From positions 4,038,055 to 4,102,054 of the forward strand of contig NZ_JQMQ01000005.1 of the NCBI RefSeq assembly GCF_000744815.1: a stretch of 64,000 bases of DNA. The letters run 5' to 3'. Made by a program: the position numbers and the translations under genes. Origin of the DNA: Phaeacidiphilus oryzae TH49 (GTDB lineage: Bacteria > Actinomycetota > Actinomycetes > Streptomycetales > Streptomycetaceae). How positions within the stretch are numbered: position 1 is the stretch's first letter; each line of letters starts with the position of its first letter. A model generated the notes under the pieces. The model made no database searches and was not told the DNA's origin. It worked only from the letters and a program-made list of their open reading frames with translations. Shown here one piece after another: positions 57,695 to 64,000 of this stretch.

Positions 57695-57951
57695 GCCTGC
57701 GCGACTCGGCTCGGCTCGACCCGCGTCCCGGGGTGCCTCGCGCGCCCCGGGGCGCGGGCGTGCCCCGCGTCCTCCCGCGCGGCGCGGCCGCGTCCTCCGC
57801 GTCCCCGCCGCCGCGCGCGAAAGGCCGATTCGGGATGCGTGCCGCACGGGGGCCCGGCAGGGTGGTGACGACTTCGCCCGCAGGCCGCTCGCGCTCGCAC
57901 ACGCCCTCGTCTCGCCCCCGCGCGCGTCCACCGCTCCGAGGAGGTGGCCCC
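57695..57951. other. GC-rich gap before the phosphatase gene
   Basis: 257 bp. A perfect 16-bp palindrome CGCGCCCCGGGGCGCG lies at 57741-57756. The frame of the phosphatase stays open through the gap, but the translation is Arg-rich low complexity without family similarity. No promoter is clear. Confidence 0.4.
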
Positions 57952-58551
57952 CTGACCCCCCGCATCATCGCCGTCCGCCACGGTGAGACCGAATGGTCCG
58001 CCGCCGGCCGGCACACCGGCCGCACCGACGTCCCGCTCAACGAGAGCGGCCGCCGCGCCGCCCGCCTCCTCGGCGAGCGCCTCCACCGCGAGCCGTGGAA
58101 CGGCTTCCCCGGCGCCCGGGTCCGCACCAGCCCGCTCGGCCGCGCCCGCGAGACCTGCGAGCTGGCCGGCTTCGGCGATCGCGCCGAGACCTGGGACCGC
58201 CTGGTGGAGTGGGACTACGGCGACTACGAGGGGATCACCTCCCCGGAGATCCGCGAGTCCCGTCCAGGCTGGGTGCTCTGGCGGGACGGCGTGCCGAACG
58301 GCGAGACCTCCTTCCAGGTGGCCAACCGCTGCGACGAGGTGATCGCCTGGGCCAAGGAGGTCGACGGCGACTGCCTGGTCTTCGCCCACGGCCACTTCCT
58401 CCGCACCCTGGCCGCCCGCTGGCGCCATCTGGACCCCCTGCGCGGAATGGGCCTCAGCCTCTACCCGTCGGCCCTCTCCGTCCTCGGCCACGAGTACGGC
58501 GACCCGGCGCTCACCCTCTGGAACGACACCGCCCACCTCGAACCCTGGTGA
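57952..58551 (+). CDS. Histidine phosphatase superfamily protein, CTG start
   Basis: 199 residues. RHGETEWS (from residue 9) carries the catalytic His; the second His is in FAHGHFLR and the conserved Glu is in [10 protein letters not shown]. The branch resembles phosphoglycerate-mutase-like acid phosphatases. No ATG, GTG or TTG lies in frame between GGAGG (57940-57944) and the catalytic motif. CTG 57952, 7 nt after GGAGG, is the only start at the right place. ATG 57835 upstream would add ~39 Arg-rich residues. Confidence 0.85.
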   Translation: MTPRIIAVRHGETEWSAAGRHTGRTDVPLNESGRRAARLLGERLHREPWNGFPGARVRTSPLGRARETCELAGFGDRAETWDRLVEWDYGDYEGITSPEIRESRPGWVLWRDGVPNGETSFQVANRCDEVIAWAKEVDGDCLVFAHGHFLRTLAARWRHLDPLRGMGLSLYPSALSVLGHEYGDPALTLWNDTAHLEPW

Positions 58552-58607
58552 CGGGGGCGGGGCCGGCTGTCCCGTCCTGCTCTGACATCCCGTCGTCGCT
58601 AGCGAAC

Positions 58608-58622
58608 TAGGATGCTAGCATC
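58608..58622 (+). promoter_or_regulatory. Promoter/operator of the RHH-VOC operon
   Basis: TAGGAT (58608-58613) is a good -10. It overlaps the perfect 12-bp palindrome GATGCTAGCATC (58611-58622), and GCTAGC recurs at 58598-58603. A ribbon-helix-helix protein encoded 7 nt downstream could bind this site. CTGACA (58582-58587) is a possible -35, with a long 20-bp spacer. Confidence 0.55.
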
Positions 58623-58628
58623 GGCTTC

Positions 58629-58802
58629 GTGGCCGACGAGAAACCCACAGCGTCCAAGGCGAAGGACGAGGTCAAGCAGTTCAACGTCTATCTGCCGGTC
58701 GACCTGATCAAGCAGGTCAAACACCACGCCGTCGAGGAGGGCAGGTCGCTCTCCTCGATCGTCGCCGACGCGCTGCGCAGCTACCTCGCAGAGGAGTCCT
58801 GA
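58629..58802 (+). CDS. Small ribbon-helix-helix (CopG/Arc-type) protein
   Basis: 57 residues from GTG 58629. After a Lys-rich arm the sequence [20 protein letters not shown] and then [18 protein letters not shown] is a complete ribbon-helix-helix: one beta strand and two helices. Such proteins are dimeric repressors or antitoxins. The stop is one base before the VOC ATG, so the two are one operon. The RHH probably represses its own promoter through the overlapping palindrome (inference). Confidence 0.88.
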   Translation: MADEKPTASKAKDEVKQFNVYLPVDLIKQVKHHAVEEGRSLSSIVADALRSYLAEES

Positions 58803-58803
58803 G

Positions 58804-59157
58804 ATGAGCAAGCCCACCGACGGAATCGAGGCGGTCTTCTTCGAGACCCACAACTGGGGCCGCGCGGCCCGCTTCTTCCAGTCCCTCGGCTACGAGCTGG
58901 AGTTCGACACCGGACACAACTCGGGCCAGCTGCGCAACGGCGAGTCCGGGCCGTACGTCTTCGTCGCCGAGATCCCCGAGGACCGCGAGCCCGGCGTCCG
59001 CCTGGTGCTCACCACCGAGGACGAGGCGAGCTTCCGGCCCGGCCCGGACGTCGAACTGGTCACCCCCTTCGAGGACACTCACTACGGCACCCGCGAAGCC
59101 GTCGTCCGCGACCCCGACGGCCGCCTGTGGACGGTCCAGGCCCGCAAACCGGCCTGA
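58804..59157 (+). CDS. VOC-superfamily (glyoxalase/bleomycin-resistance fold) protein
   Basis: 117 residues. IEAVFFETHNWGRAARFFQS and then LGYELEF open the fold, and AVVRDPDGRLWTVQARKP closes it; both are typical of VOC proteins. A metal set is plausible (His in FFETHNW, Glu near the end), but no enzyme type can be assigned. It could be a dioxygenase-like, lyase or drug-binding protein. Tight coupling to the RHH gene suggests it is the regulated output, or a sensor or toxin partner. Confidence 0.85.
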   Translation: MSKPTDGIEAVFFETHNWGRAARFFQSLGYELEFDTGHNSGQLRNGESGPYVFVAEIPEDREPGVRLVLTTEDEASFRPGPDVELVTPFEDTHYGTREAVVRDPDGRLWTVQARKPA

Positions 59158-59434
59158 GCCGGCCTTGCGCGGGCCTGAGCCGCCCTGGGCCGCCCTGGGC
59201 CGGGGACTCCGCCGGGGGCCCGGCAAAGGGGGCGCGGGGGCGCTGAGAGCGCCCCCTGTTCCCGATCCGCCCGGCGGGCTTGTGGACGGGCCTGAGCCGC
59301 CACGCGCCCTAGCTTCCGCCGGGGTCCCGCGGCGGGGCGCAGAGGCGCCTCGGGCGCGCCCCCAGCGCGTTCCCGGCCCGCCCTGCCCCGTTCGGCTCCG
59401 CCAGCGGCGTGAGCGCGAGGCCGGGCCTGAGCCG
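59151..59434. repeat. Four dispersed copies of GGCCTGAGCCG
   Basis: Exact 11-mers at 59151, 59172, 59289 and 59424; the first contains the VOC stop codon. GCCGCCCTGG is also tandemly repeated at ~59180-59200. Confidence 0.75.
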
Positions 59435-59596
59435 GCCCCGCGGCTTCGCCTCCGCCCGCCCGATCGCTTGCCTGCCTGCCCGTCCCGTTCAGCGCGCCCT
59501 GACCCCCCTGCCGCGCACTGCCCACGCGGCCACGCGCCCACGCGCACCCACCCACCCCCACGCGCCCACCGCCCACCGCCCACGGAGGTCCGCCCC
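59158..59596. other. 439-bp intergenic region before the methyltransferase
   Basis: It holds the terminator at 59236, the GGCCTGAGCCG copies and, at 59521-59583, a C-rich tract of CCCACGCG/CCCACC words ending at the GGAGG of the next gene. No gene or clear promoter is seen. Confidence 0.5.
59236..59256 (+). terminator. Terminator of the RHH-VOC operon
   Basis: GGGGGCGC-TGAGA-GCGCCCCC: a perfect 8-bp stem with a 5-nt loop, ~80 nt after the VOC stop. Confidence 0.6.
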
Positions 59597-60481
59597 ATGC
59601 CCGTCCACGACGCCGCCTCTGCCGAGGTCGTTCCCGCCCCCGACCACACCGCCGTGCGGGTCGCCCTCTGGCGTGCCCTCCACCTCACCGAGGACGCCGA
59701 ACCGCATGTCCTCGAGGACGAGCTCGGCCTGCGCATCGCCGACCCCGCGCCCGGCTGGCGCGAGCGCCCCGACATGGACCCGGCCGGCACCGCCGGCTTC
59801 CGCGCCCATGTCGTCGCCCGCGCCCGCTTCATCGAGGAACTGGTCACCGAGCAGGCCGAAACCGCCGGCGTCGACCAGTACATCCTGCTCGGCGCCGGGC
59901 TGGACACCTTCGCCCAGCGGAACCCCGAACTCGCCGCCCGCATGGACGTGTTCGAGATCGACCAGCCCGCCCCGCAGGCCTGGAAGCGGGCCCGGCTGGA
60001 GGAGCTCGGGCTCGGCGTGCCGGAGCGGCTGCACCTGGTTCCGGTCGACTTCGAGGCCGACGCCGACTCCTGGTGGGACCGCCTGCTCGCGTCCGGCTTC
60101 GACCCCGCCCGCCCGGCCGTGGTCGCCTCCACCGGCGTGACCATGTACCTCAGCAAGGCCGCCAACGCGGCCACCCTCCACCGGTTGGCGACCGGACTGG
60201 CCCCCGGTTCCACAGCCGCCGTCACCTTCCAGCTGACCATCGACCTCCTTGACCCGGCCGACCGCCCCGGCCGGGAGTTCGCCGAGCGCGGCGCGCGCCG
60301 CTCGGGCACGCCGTTCGTCAGCTTCTACACCCCCGAGGAGATGCTGAGCGCCGCCCGCTCCGCCGGCTTCGTGGCGGCCCGGCACGTCTCCGGTGGAGAC
60401 CTCGCCGCCCGCTGGTTCGCCGATCGCGCCGACGGCCTCCGCCCGTCCACCGGCGAGGACTTCCTCGTCGCCACCACCTGA
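59597..60481 (+). CDS. SAM-dependent methyltransferase (TIGR00027 / leucine carboxyl methyltransferase family)
   Basis: 294 residues from ATG 59597, with GGAGG 9 nt upstream. YILLGAGLDTFAQR is the SAM motif I typical of this actinobacterial O-methyltransferase family; FEIDQPAPQAWKR and STGVTMYL follow. The substrate is unknown; relatives act on carboxyl or hydroxyl groups in secondary metabolism. The frame is open upstream to 59165, but without family sequence. Confidence 0.88.
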   Translation: MPVHDAASAEVVPAPDHTAVRVALWRALHLTEDAEPHVLEDELGLRIADPAPGWRERPDMDPAGTAGFRAHVVARARFIEELVTEQAETAGVDQYILLGAGLDTFAQRNPELAARMDVFEIDQPAPQAWKRARLEELGLGVPERLHLVPVDFEADADSWWDRLLASGFDPARPAVVASTGVTMYLSKAANAATLHRLATGLAPGSTAAVTFQLTIDLLDPADRPGREFAERGARRSGTPFVSFYTPEEMLSAARSAGFVAARHVSGGDLAARWFADRADGLRPSTGEDFLVATT

Positions 60482-60553
60482 GCCCCGCCTGCCCCTCAGA
60501 TCCTCTTCCACCCCCTTCCCGCCTCCCCGCCTCCCGCCCCTCCCGGCACTGGC

Positions 60554-60653
60554 GTCTCCGCGGTGGCGGAATGCCTACGCCCGCCGGCGTACGCGCCGAC
60601 GCCGCCCGGTTTGCCACCGCGGAGACCGGCAAGTCGCCTCGCTGTGGCATTCC
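60554..60653 (+). ncRNA. Structured leader with A-B-A'-B' pairing (candidate cis-regulatory RNA)
   Basis: Arm A (60554-60567, GTCTCCGCGGTGGC) pairs perfectly with A' (60613-60626). B (GGAATGCC, 60568-60575), in the loop of that stem, is complementary to B' (GGCATTCC, 60646-60653) beyond it. CGGCG-TACG-CGCCG (60585-60598) is an inner hairpin. This order allows an H-type pseudoknot or two exclusive states. The structure ends ~8 nt before the RBS of the membrane protein gene. Function is not shown. Confidence 0.4.
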
Positions 60654-60674
60654 TTGACCCGCGGGAGGCGGATC

Positions 60675-61421
60675 ATGACCACCGGTTTGATCATCGGCAT
60701 CGTTCTGGCGGTGCTCGTCGTCCTGGCCATCGCGGCTGTCGCGTTCTCACGCGGCCCGCAGGCCCGCCGCCGAAGGCTGCAGCGGCGCTTCGGACCCGAG
60801 TACGACCGGGCGGTGGCCCGGCACGGCGGAGACGCCGGTGCCGGCGAGCGCGAACTCGACGAGCTGCTCCACCGGTACGGCAGCCGGCGGCGTCCGCCGA
60901 TCCCCGCCGAGCGCGCCGAGTGGTTCCGGACCCAATGGGCCGAGGCGCAGGCGGAGTTCGTGGACGAGCCCCGCGCCGCTCTCACCCGGGCCGAGCACCT
61001 GCTCGACGACGCCCTGCGCGAGCGAGGCTTCCCGCTGGAGGACGGGACGGAGCGGACGGCCACGGCGCTGGCCGCGGCCCACGACCCCGGCCTGGCGGAG
61101 CGGTACCGCGCCGGCCACGGCCTGGACGGCACAGCGCCCGCGGCCGACACCACCGGTACGACCGATACCACCGGTACGACCGACACCGAGCAGGCCCGCG
61201 AGACACTGCTGGACACCCGGCGCCTCTTCGAGACCGTGCTTGGCGCTGATGGCGACAGCGAGCGCCAGCAGCACGCCCCCGTGCGCCGCCGCCTGGTCGG
61301 CGCGCTCGCCGGCCGGGGTGGCGAGAGCGACGGTGCCGCCCACGGCCAGGCCGACGTCCACGCCGACACACCCACTCACGCCCGCAACGTCGACCCCGAT
61401 GCGGAAGGAGGCCGGTCATGA
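60675..61421 (+). CDS. Membrane-anchored helical protein, unknown function
   Basis: 248 residues from ATG 60675, with GGGAGG upstream. One N-terminal membrane helix (LIIGIVLAVLVVLAIAAVAF) is followed by a charged cytoplasmic or periplasmic region. The block RRLQRRFGPEYDRAVARHGG...RTQWAEAQAEFVDEPRAALT belongs to a widespread uncharacterised bacterial family. Residues ~155-175 are a Thr-Gly-Asp repeat. The last ~60 residues are His/Asp-rich. The stop overlaps the next gene's ATG (ATGA). Function not known. Confidence 0.75.
   Translation: MTTGLIIGIVLAVLVVLAIAAVAFSRGPQARRRRLQRRFGPEYDRAVARHGGDAGAGERELDELLHRYGSRRRPPIPAERAEWFRTQWAEAQAEFVDEPRAALTRAEHLLDDALRERGFPLEDGTERTATALAAAHDPGLAERYRAGHGLDGTAPAADTTGTTDTTGTTDTEQARETLLDTRRLFETVLGADGDSERQQHAPVRRRLVGALAGRGGESDGAAHGQADVHADTPTHARNVDPDAEGGRS
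61146..61187 (+). repeat. 18-bp tandem repeat, 2.3 copies
   Basis: Units of GACACCACCGGTACGACC (61146-61163, 61164-61181) encode the TTGTTD repeat of the membrane protein. Confidence 0.85.
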
Positions 61422-61990
61422 CGGAGCAGCAGCAGCCTGATCCGGCCCTGCGCAGGCGCTTTCCCGACAAGCTGATCCCGCAGCGCTCGTCCTCGGAGCG
61501 GACCGAGACCGAGGAGGAGGCCGCAGCAGCGAAAGCGGTCCCGGAGGAGGCACCCGCGACAGCGTCCGGCCGCGCCGCCGACGCGCCCGCTGCGGACGCA
61601 CCCGCCGCCACCGCTGCCACCGATGGCGCCCGAGGCGCCGACCCCGCCACTGCGGGCGCAACGACCGCCACGACCGCCCCTGCCAACGTCGGCACCGCCG
61701 CCGCCCCGCATCGACTCGACGGCCCCGCCGACGATGCCGAGGTCCGTGAGCAGTGGCAGCGGATCCTCGCCGAGTTCGTCGACGACCCGCGCGCGTCCGT
61801 CGTCCGCGCCGAGGAACTCCTCACCTCCGTCAAGGAGTTGGTCGAGCGCCAGCTCCAGGAGCGGCGGGACGCGCTGACCGCGGCCGCGCGCTCGTCGGAC
61901 AACGGCGGCGCGCCGAACACCGAGGACCAGCGCCTGGCCCTGGCCGAGGCCGGCCGCCTGATGCGCCGGCTCCTCACTCCGTCCGCCTGA
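61418..61990 (+). CDS. Soluble protein sharing a domain with its upstream neighbour
   Basis: 190 residues from ATG 61418, overlapping the previous stop. The first ~100 residues are disordered Ala/Thr/Glu-rich. Residues ~108-140 (REQWQRILAEFVDDPRASVV) closely resemble RTQWAEAQAEFVDEPRAALT of the upstream membrane protein. The pair probably arose by duplication of this module and may interact. No known function. Confidence 0.7.
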   Translation: MTEQQQPDPALRRRFPDKLIPQRSSSERTETEEEAAAAKAVPEEAPATASGRAADAPAADAPAATAATDGARGADPATAGATTATTAPANVGTAAAPHRLDGPADDAEVREQWQRILAEFVDDPRASVVRAEELLTSVKELVERQLQERRDALTAAARSSDNGGAPNTEDQRLALAEAGRLMRRLLTPSA

Positions 61991-62007
61991 CCCGCCTGAC
62001 CACCCCG

Positions 62008-62052
62008 CTCCCCTCCTCCCTGTGGCGGCCCCCGCCGCAAGGAGGAGGGGAG
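62008..62052. terminator. Bidirectional terminator
   Basis: A perfect 12-bp stem CTCCCCTCCTCC/GGAGGAGGGGAG, then after one mismatch ~8 more pairs. It lies between convergent genes (stops at 61990 and 62074). Confidence 0.85.
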
Positions 62053-62073
62053 TCGGCCGTCAGCCGGGGCTGA

Positions 62074-62955
62074 TCAACGGCCGCGCACAGTCGGCCCATC
62101 AGCCCCATCGCTCCCACCTGTCTCGTCGATCCAGTCGGTCGAGCCTGCGGACTCGGCCTGCGGCGCGATCTCGGCGAGGCGCTCGCGCAGGGCGGCGGTG
62201 ATGAACCGGTGGGCGTCGCTGCCGAGGACGAGCCGCAGTGGCGCCGGGGTCTGCGCGGCGCTCTCGATGATGCGGGCGGCCATCTTGGCCGGGTCGCCGA
62301 TCGACGGCCGGCTGCGGTCGCCCGCCCCACGGGTCATCGCGGCCGGGGTGCCGTCGTAGGCCGGCATCGGAGTGGCCGACCGGAGGCTGCCGAAGCGGAA
62401 CTCGGTTCGGGCGCCGCCGGGTTCGACGAGGGTGACCTCGATGCCGAACGGGGCGACCTCCTTGGCCAGCGACTCCATGAACCCCTCGATGCCCCACTTG
62501 CCGGCGTGGTACAGCGAGGCGCCGGGGTGGGTGGCCTGGCCGCCGTAGGTGGAGAGCTGGACGATCCGTCCGCCGCCCTGGGCCCGGAGGTGGGGGAGGG
62601 CGGCGCGAGCGACCTGGATCGATCCGGTCAGGTTGGTGGCGAGGACGTGGTCGATCTGCTCGTCGGTGAGCTCCTCGGCCGCGCCGAACAGGCCGTAGCC
62701 GGCGTTGTTGACGACCACGTCGATGCGGCCCAGGTCGGCGAAGGCGGAGTCGACGACCTCGCGCACCCTCGCGGTGTCGGTGACGTCGAGCCGGGCGACC
62801 CACAGCCGGTCGCCGTACCGCGCGGCGAGGTCGTCGACGGAGCCGGGGCGCCGGACGGTGCCGGCCACGCGGTGGCCGTCGGCGAGCAGCCGCTCGGTCA
62901 GCGCGCGGCCGAGGCCGCTGTTGACTCCGGTGATGAACCAGGTGGACTGCGACAT
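62074..62955 (-). CDS. Short-chain dehydrogenase/reductase, under the divergent regulator
   Basis: 293 residues from ATG 62955. Classical SDR: TGVNSGLG (9-16), NNAGYG, Ser in QLSTYGG, YHAGK (Tyr-x3-Lys). The branch resembles Streptomyces 'oxidoreductase' SDRs with a C-terminal extension. It is divergent from an MmyB-type XRE regulator across a palindromic operator, a common arrangement in which the regulator controls the SDR. Confidence 0.9.
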   Translation of the reverse strand: MSQSTWFITGVNSGLGRALTERLLADGHRVAGTVRRPGSVDDLAARYGDRLWVARLDVTDTARVREVVDSAFADLGRIDVVVNNAGYGLFGAAEELTDEQIDHVLATNLTGSIQVARAALPHLRAQGGGRIVQLSTYGGQATHPGASLYHAGKWGIEGFMESLAKEVAPFGIEVTLVEPGGARTEFRFGSLRSATPMPAYDGTPAAMTRGAGDRSRPSIGDPAKMAARIIESAAQTPAPLRLVLGSDAHRFITAALRERLAEIAPQAESAGSTDWIDETGGSDGADGPTVRGR

Positions 62956-63033
62956 GCGGGCTCGTTCCTCTCTCGGATCTCAGCTGGTCGACTCCAGGGT
63001 CGGCCGATCGCGGGAGGTGCGGGAGGTCCCTGG

Positions 63034-63061
63034 TGTCACTGCCAGTGACAGGGACAGTCAC
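63034..63061. promoter_or_regulatory. Operator between SDR and MmyB-type regulator
   Basis: TGTCACTGCCAGTGACA (63034-63050) is a perfect 17-bp palindrome. A third half-site GTCAC follows at 63057-63061. Such a cluster suits dimer binding by the divergent regulator. Confidence 0.65.
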
Positions 63062-63089
63062 GCGGAGGCCGCCCGGGCCGGACAGCGCC

Positions 63090-63095
63090 TACCGT
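63090..63095 (+). promoter_or_regulatory. -10 of the MmyB-type regulator, leaderless
   Basis: TACCGT ends 6 nt before ATG 63102, with no Shine-Dalgarno. Confidence 0.5.
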
Positions 63096-63101
63096 GGACG
63101 T

Positions 63102-63965
63102 ATGGCAGCGAGAGCGGCGGAAGCGGCAGGTGACGGCGGCAACGCCCTCGGTGCGTTCCTCCGCGCCAGGCGGGAGCTCGTCCGCCCGGAGGACGCCGGG
63201 ATCCCCGTCCGCGGGCTGCGGCGGGTGCCCGGCCTGCGGCGCGAGGAGGTGGCCATGCTGGCCGGCGTCAGCGCCCAGTACTACCTGCGGCTGGAGCAGG
63301 GCCGCGATCGGAACCCCTCGGTCCAGGTGCTGGAGGCCCTGGCCGGCGTCCTCCAGCTCGACGCCGAGTCCACCGGCTACCTCATGGAACTGGGCCGGCC
63401 GCGCACCCGACGGCGTGCGACCCGTCCCGCCGAGCGGGTGCCGGCGGGCACGCTGACGCTGCTGGACACGCTCAACGTCCCCGCCTTCGTCGTCAACCGG
63501 TACCGCGACGTGCTGGCCGCCAACCCCCTGGCGGTGGCGCTCTCGCCGCTGATGGCGCCCGGCACGAACCGCCTGATCGCCCTGTTCACCGACCCGCAGG
63601 CGGCCGTTTATCACCCCGACTGGGAGCAGAACACCGCCGGCGTCGTCGCCCAGCTGCGCGCCGAGGTCGGCACCGAGACCGACGACGCGCGCTTCCAGGC
63701 GCTGGTCGGCGAGCTCTCGCTGAAGAGCGAGCGCTTCCGGCGACTGTGGGCGCGCCACGACGTACGCCGTGGCGGCAGCGACACCGGCGTGATCCACCAC
63801 CCCCAGGTCGGCGACCTCGACCTGCGGCGGGAGAAGTACGCCGTGGTCGGCGCCGACGGACTGCTGCTGGTCGTCTACCACGCGGACCCGGGCACGGACT
63901 CCGCGGAGCGCCTGGCGCTGCTCGCCTCCCTGACGGCCGACGGGCAGCGCACGGGACCCCGATGA
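63102..63965 (+). CDS. XRE-family regulator with MmyB-like ligand-binding domain
   Basis: 287 residues from ATG 63102. The N-terminal HTH (LGAFLRARRELVRPEDAGIP, VPGLRREEVAMLAGVSAQYY, LRLEQGRDRNPS) is followed by the MmyB-like PAS-type domain (LDTLNVPAFVVNRYRDVLAA, NPLAVALSPL). Relatives in actinobacteria usually sit beside an SDR and sense a hydrophobic ligand. The protein probably binds the palindrome at 63034 and controls both genes. Confidence 0.93.
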   Translation: MAARAAEAAGDGGNALGAFLRARRELVRPEDAGIPVRGLRRVPGLRREEVAMLAGVSAQYYLRLEQGRDRNPSVQVLEALAGVLQLDAESTGYLMELGRPRTRRRATRPAERVPAGTLTLLDTLNVPAFVVNRYRDVLAANPLAVALSPLMAPGTNRLIALFTDPQAAVYHPDWEQNTAGVVAQLRAEVGTETDDARFQALVGELSLKSERFRRLWARHDVRRGGSDTGVIHHPQVGDLDLRREKYAVVGADGLLLVVYHADPGTDSAERLALLASLTADGQRTGPR

Positions 63966-64000
63966 CCCGCCGGCAGGCCGGACACCACCCCGCCCGATCG

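Noticed and set aside
54625-58551. A 1308-codon frame ending in the histidine phosphatase
   Set aside because: Upstream of 57952 it is Arg/Pro-rich and runs over the carboxypeptidase gene in another frame.
60654-60659. TTGACC as a -35 box for the membrane protein gene
   Set aside because: Only 15 nt separate it from the ATG, leaving no space for a -10 and transcription start.

Overview
The window is very GC-rich actinobacterial chromosome, with GTG starts, short Shine-Dalgarno sites and strong GC bias at third codon positions. The gene content is typical of Streptomyces or a close relative such as Kitasatospora or Streptacidiphilus: a futalosine menaquinone pathway, a 14-gene complex I operon, KorAB, a fused FbiC, a DUF397 protein coupled to an XRE regulator, and a DUF3027 protein. 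I see no rRNA, tRNA, CRISPR array, insertion sequence or prophage, so this is mostly core chromosome.

Layout. 1-4.4 kb: end of a DUF3027 gene, a large sacsin/Hsp90-type ATPase and a cold-shock protein. 4.7-12.8 kb: a menaquinone block (mqnA, mqnC, an amidohydrolase-like protein without a barrel, a small membrane protein, menG), a secreted lipase divergent from a PucR-type regulator, and a geranylgeranyl-reductase-family flavoprotein that may reduce the menaquinone tail. 12.8-14.2 kb: a secreted beta-propeller protein. 14.6-31.3 kb: nuoABCDEFGHIJKLMN, behind a Rex-like operator and a perfect match to the BldD consensus. 31.5-36.6 kb: a long-chain polyprenyl diphosphate synthase, an orphan NarL-type response regulator, and korAB. 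36.8-41.1 kb: a KimA-like potassium transporter, a DeoR regulator and an orphan sugar-binding lipoprotein. 41.5-46.9 kb: a LolA-like exported protein, fbiC (F420 biosynthesis) and an ADP-ribosylglycohydrolase. 47.0-50.1 kb: two tandem sugar/H+ symporters. 50.4-64 kb: accessory genes (two SDRs, an EthD-like protein, a DUF397/XRE pair, GPP34, a frameshifted D-Ala-D-Ala carboxypeptidase with a long repeat tail, a histidine phosphatase with a CTG start, an unlisted 57-residue ribbon-helix-helix protein coupled to a VOC protein, a methyltransferase, two related small proteins, and an MmyB-type regulator).

How the genes fit together. Most of the first 36 kb serves menaquinone-dependent respiration: head group (MqnA, MqnC, MenG), side chain (polyprenyl synthase), tail reduction (candidate MenJ-like enzyme) and the quinone-reducing complex (Nuo). 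KorAB feeds reduced ferredoxin from the TCA cycle.

Most notable signals. (1) A 20-28 bp stem-loop repeat occurs six times. Three copies lie inside the nuo operon, and each of those lies in an open frame that keeps stop-to-start overlaps between neighbouring nuo genes: two small bridging ORFs and the NuoE tail. (2) The nuoA upstream region carries both a Rex-like and a BldD-like site. (3) A leader before the membrane protein at 60675 has an A-B-A'-B' pairing order that could fold as a pseudoknot or switch. (4) The carboxypeptidase carries ten DRPTT-type repeats on a predicted cytoplasmic tail and an apparent one-base frameshift. (5) Several starts lie 6-7 nt after a -10 box, the leaderless arrangement.
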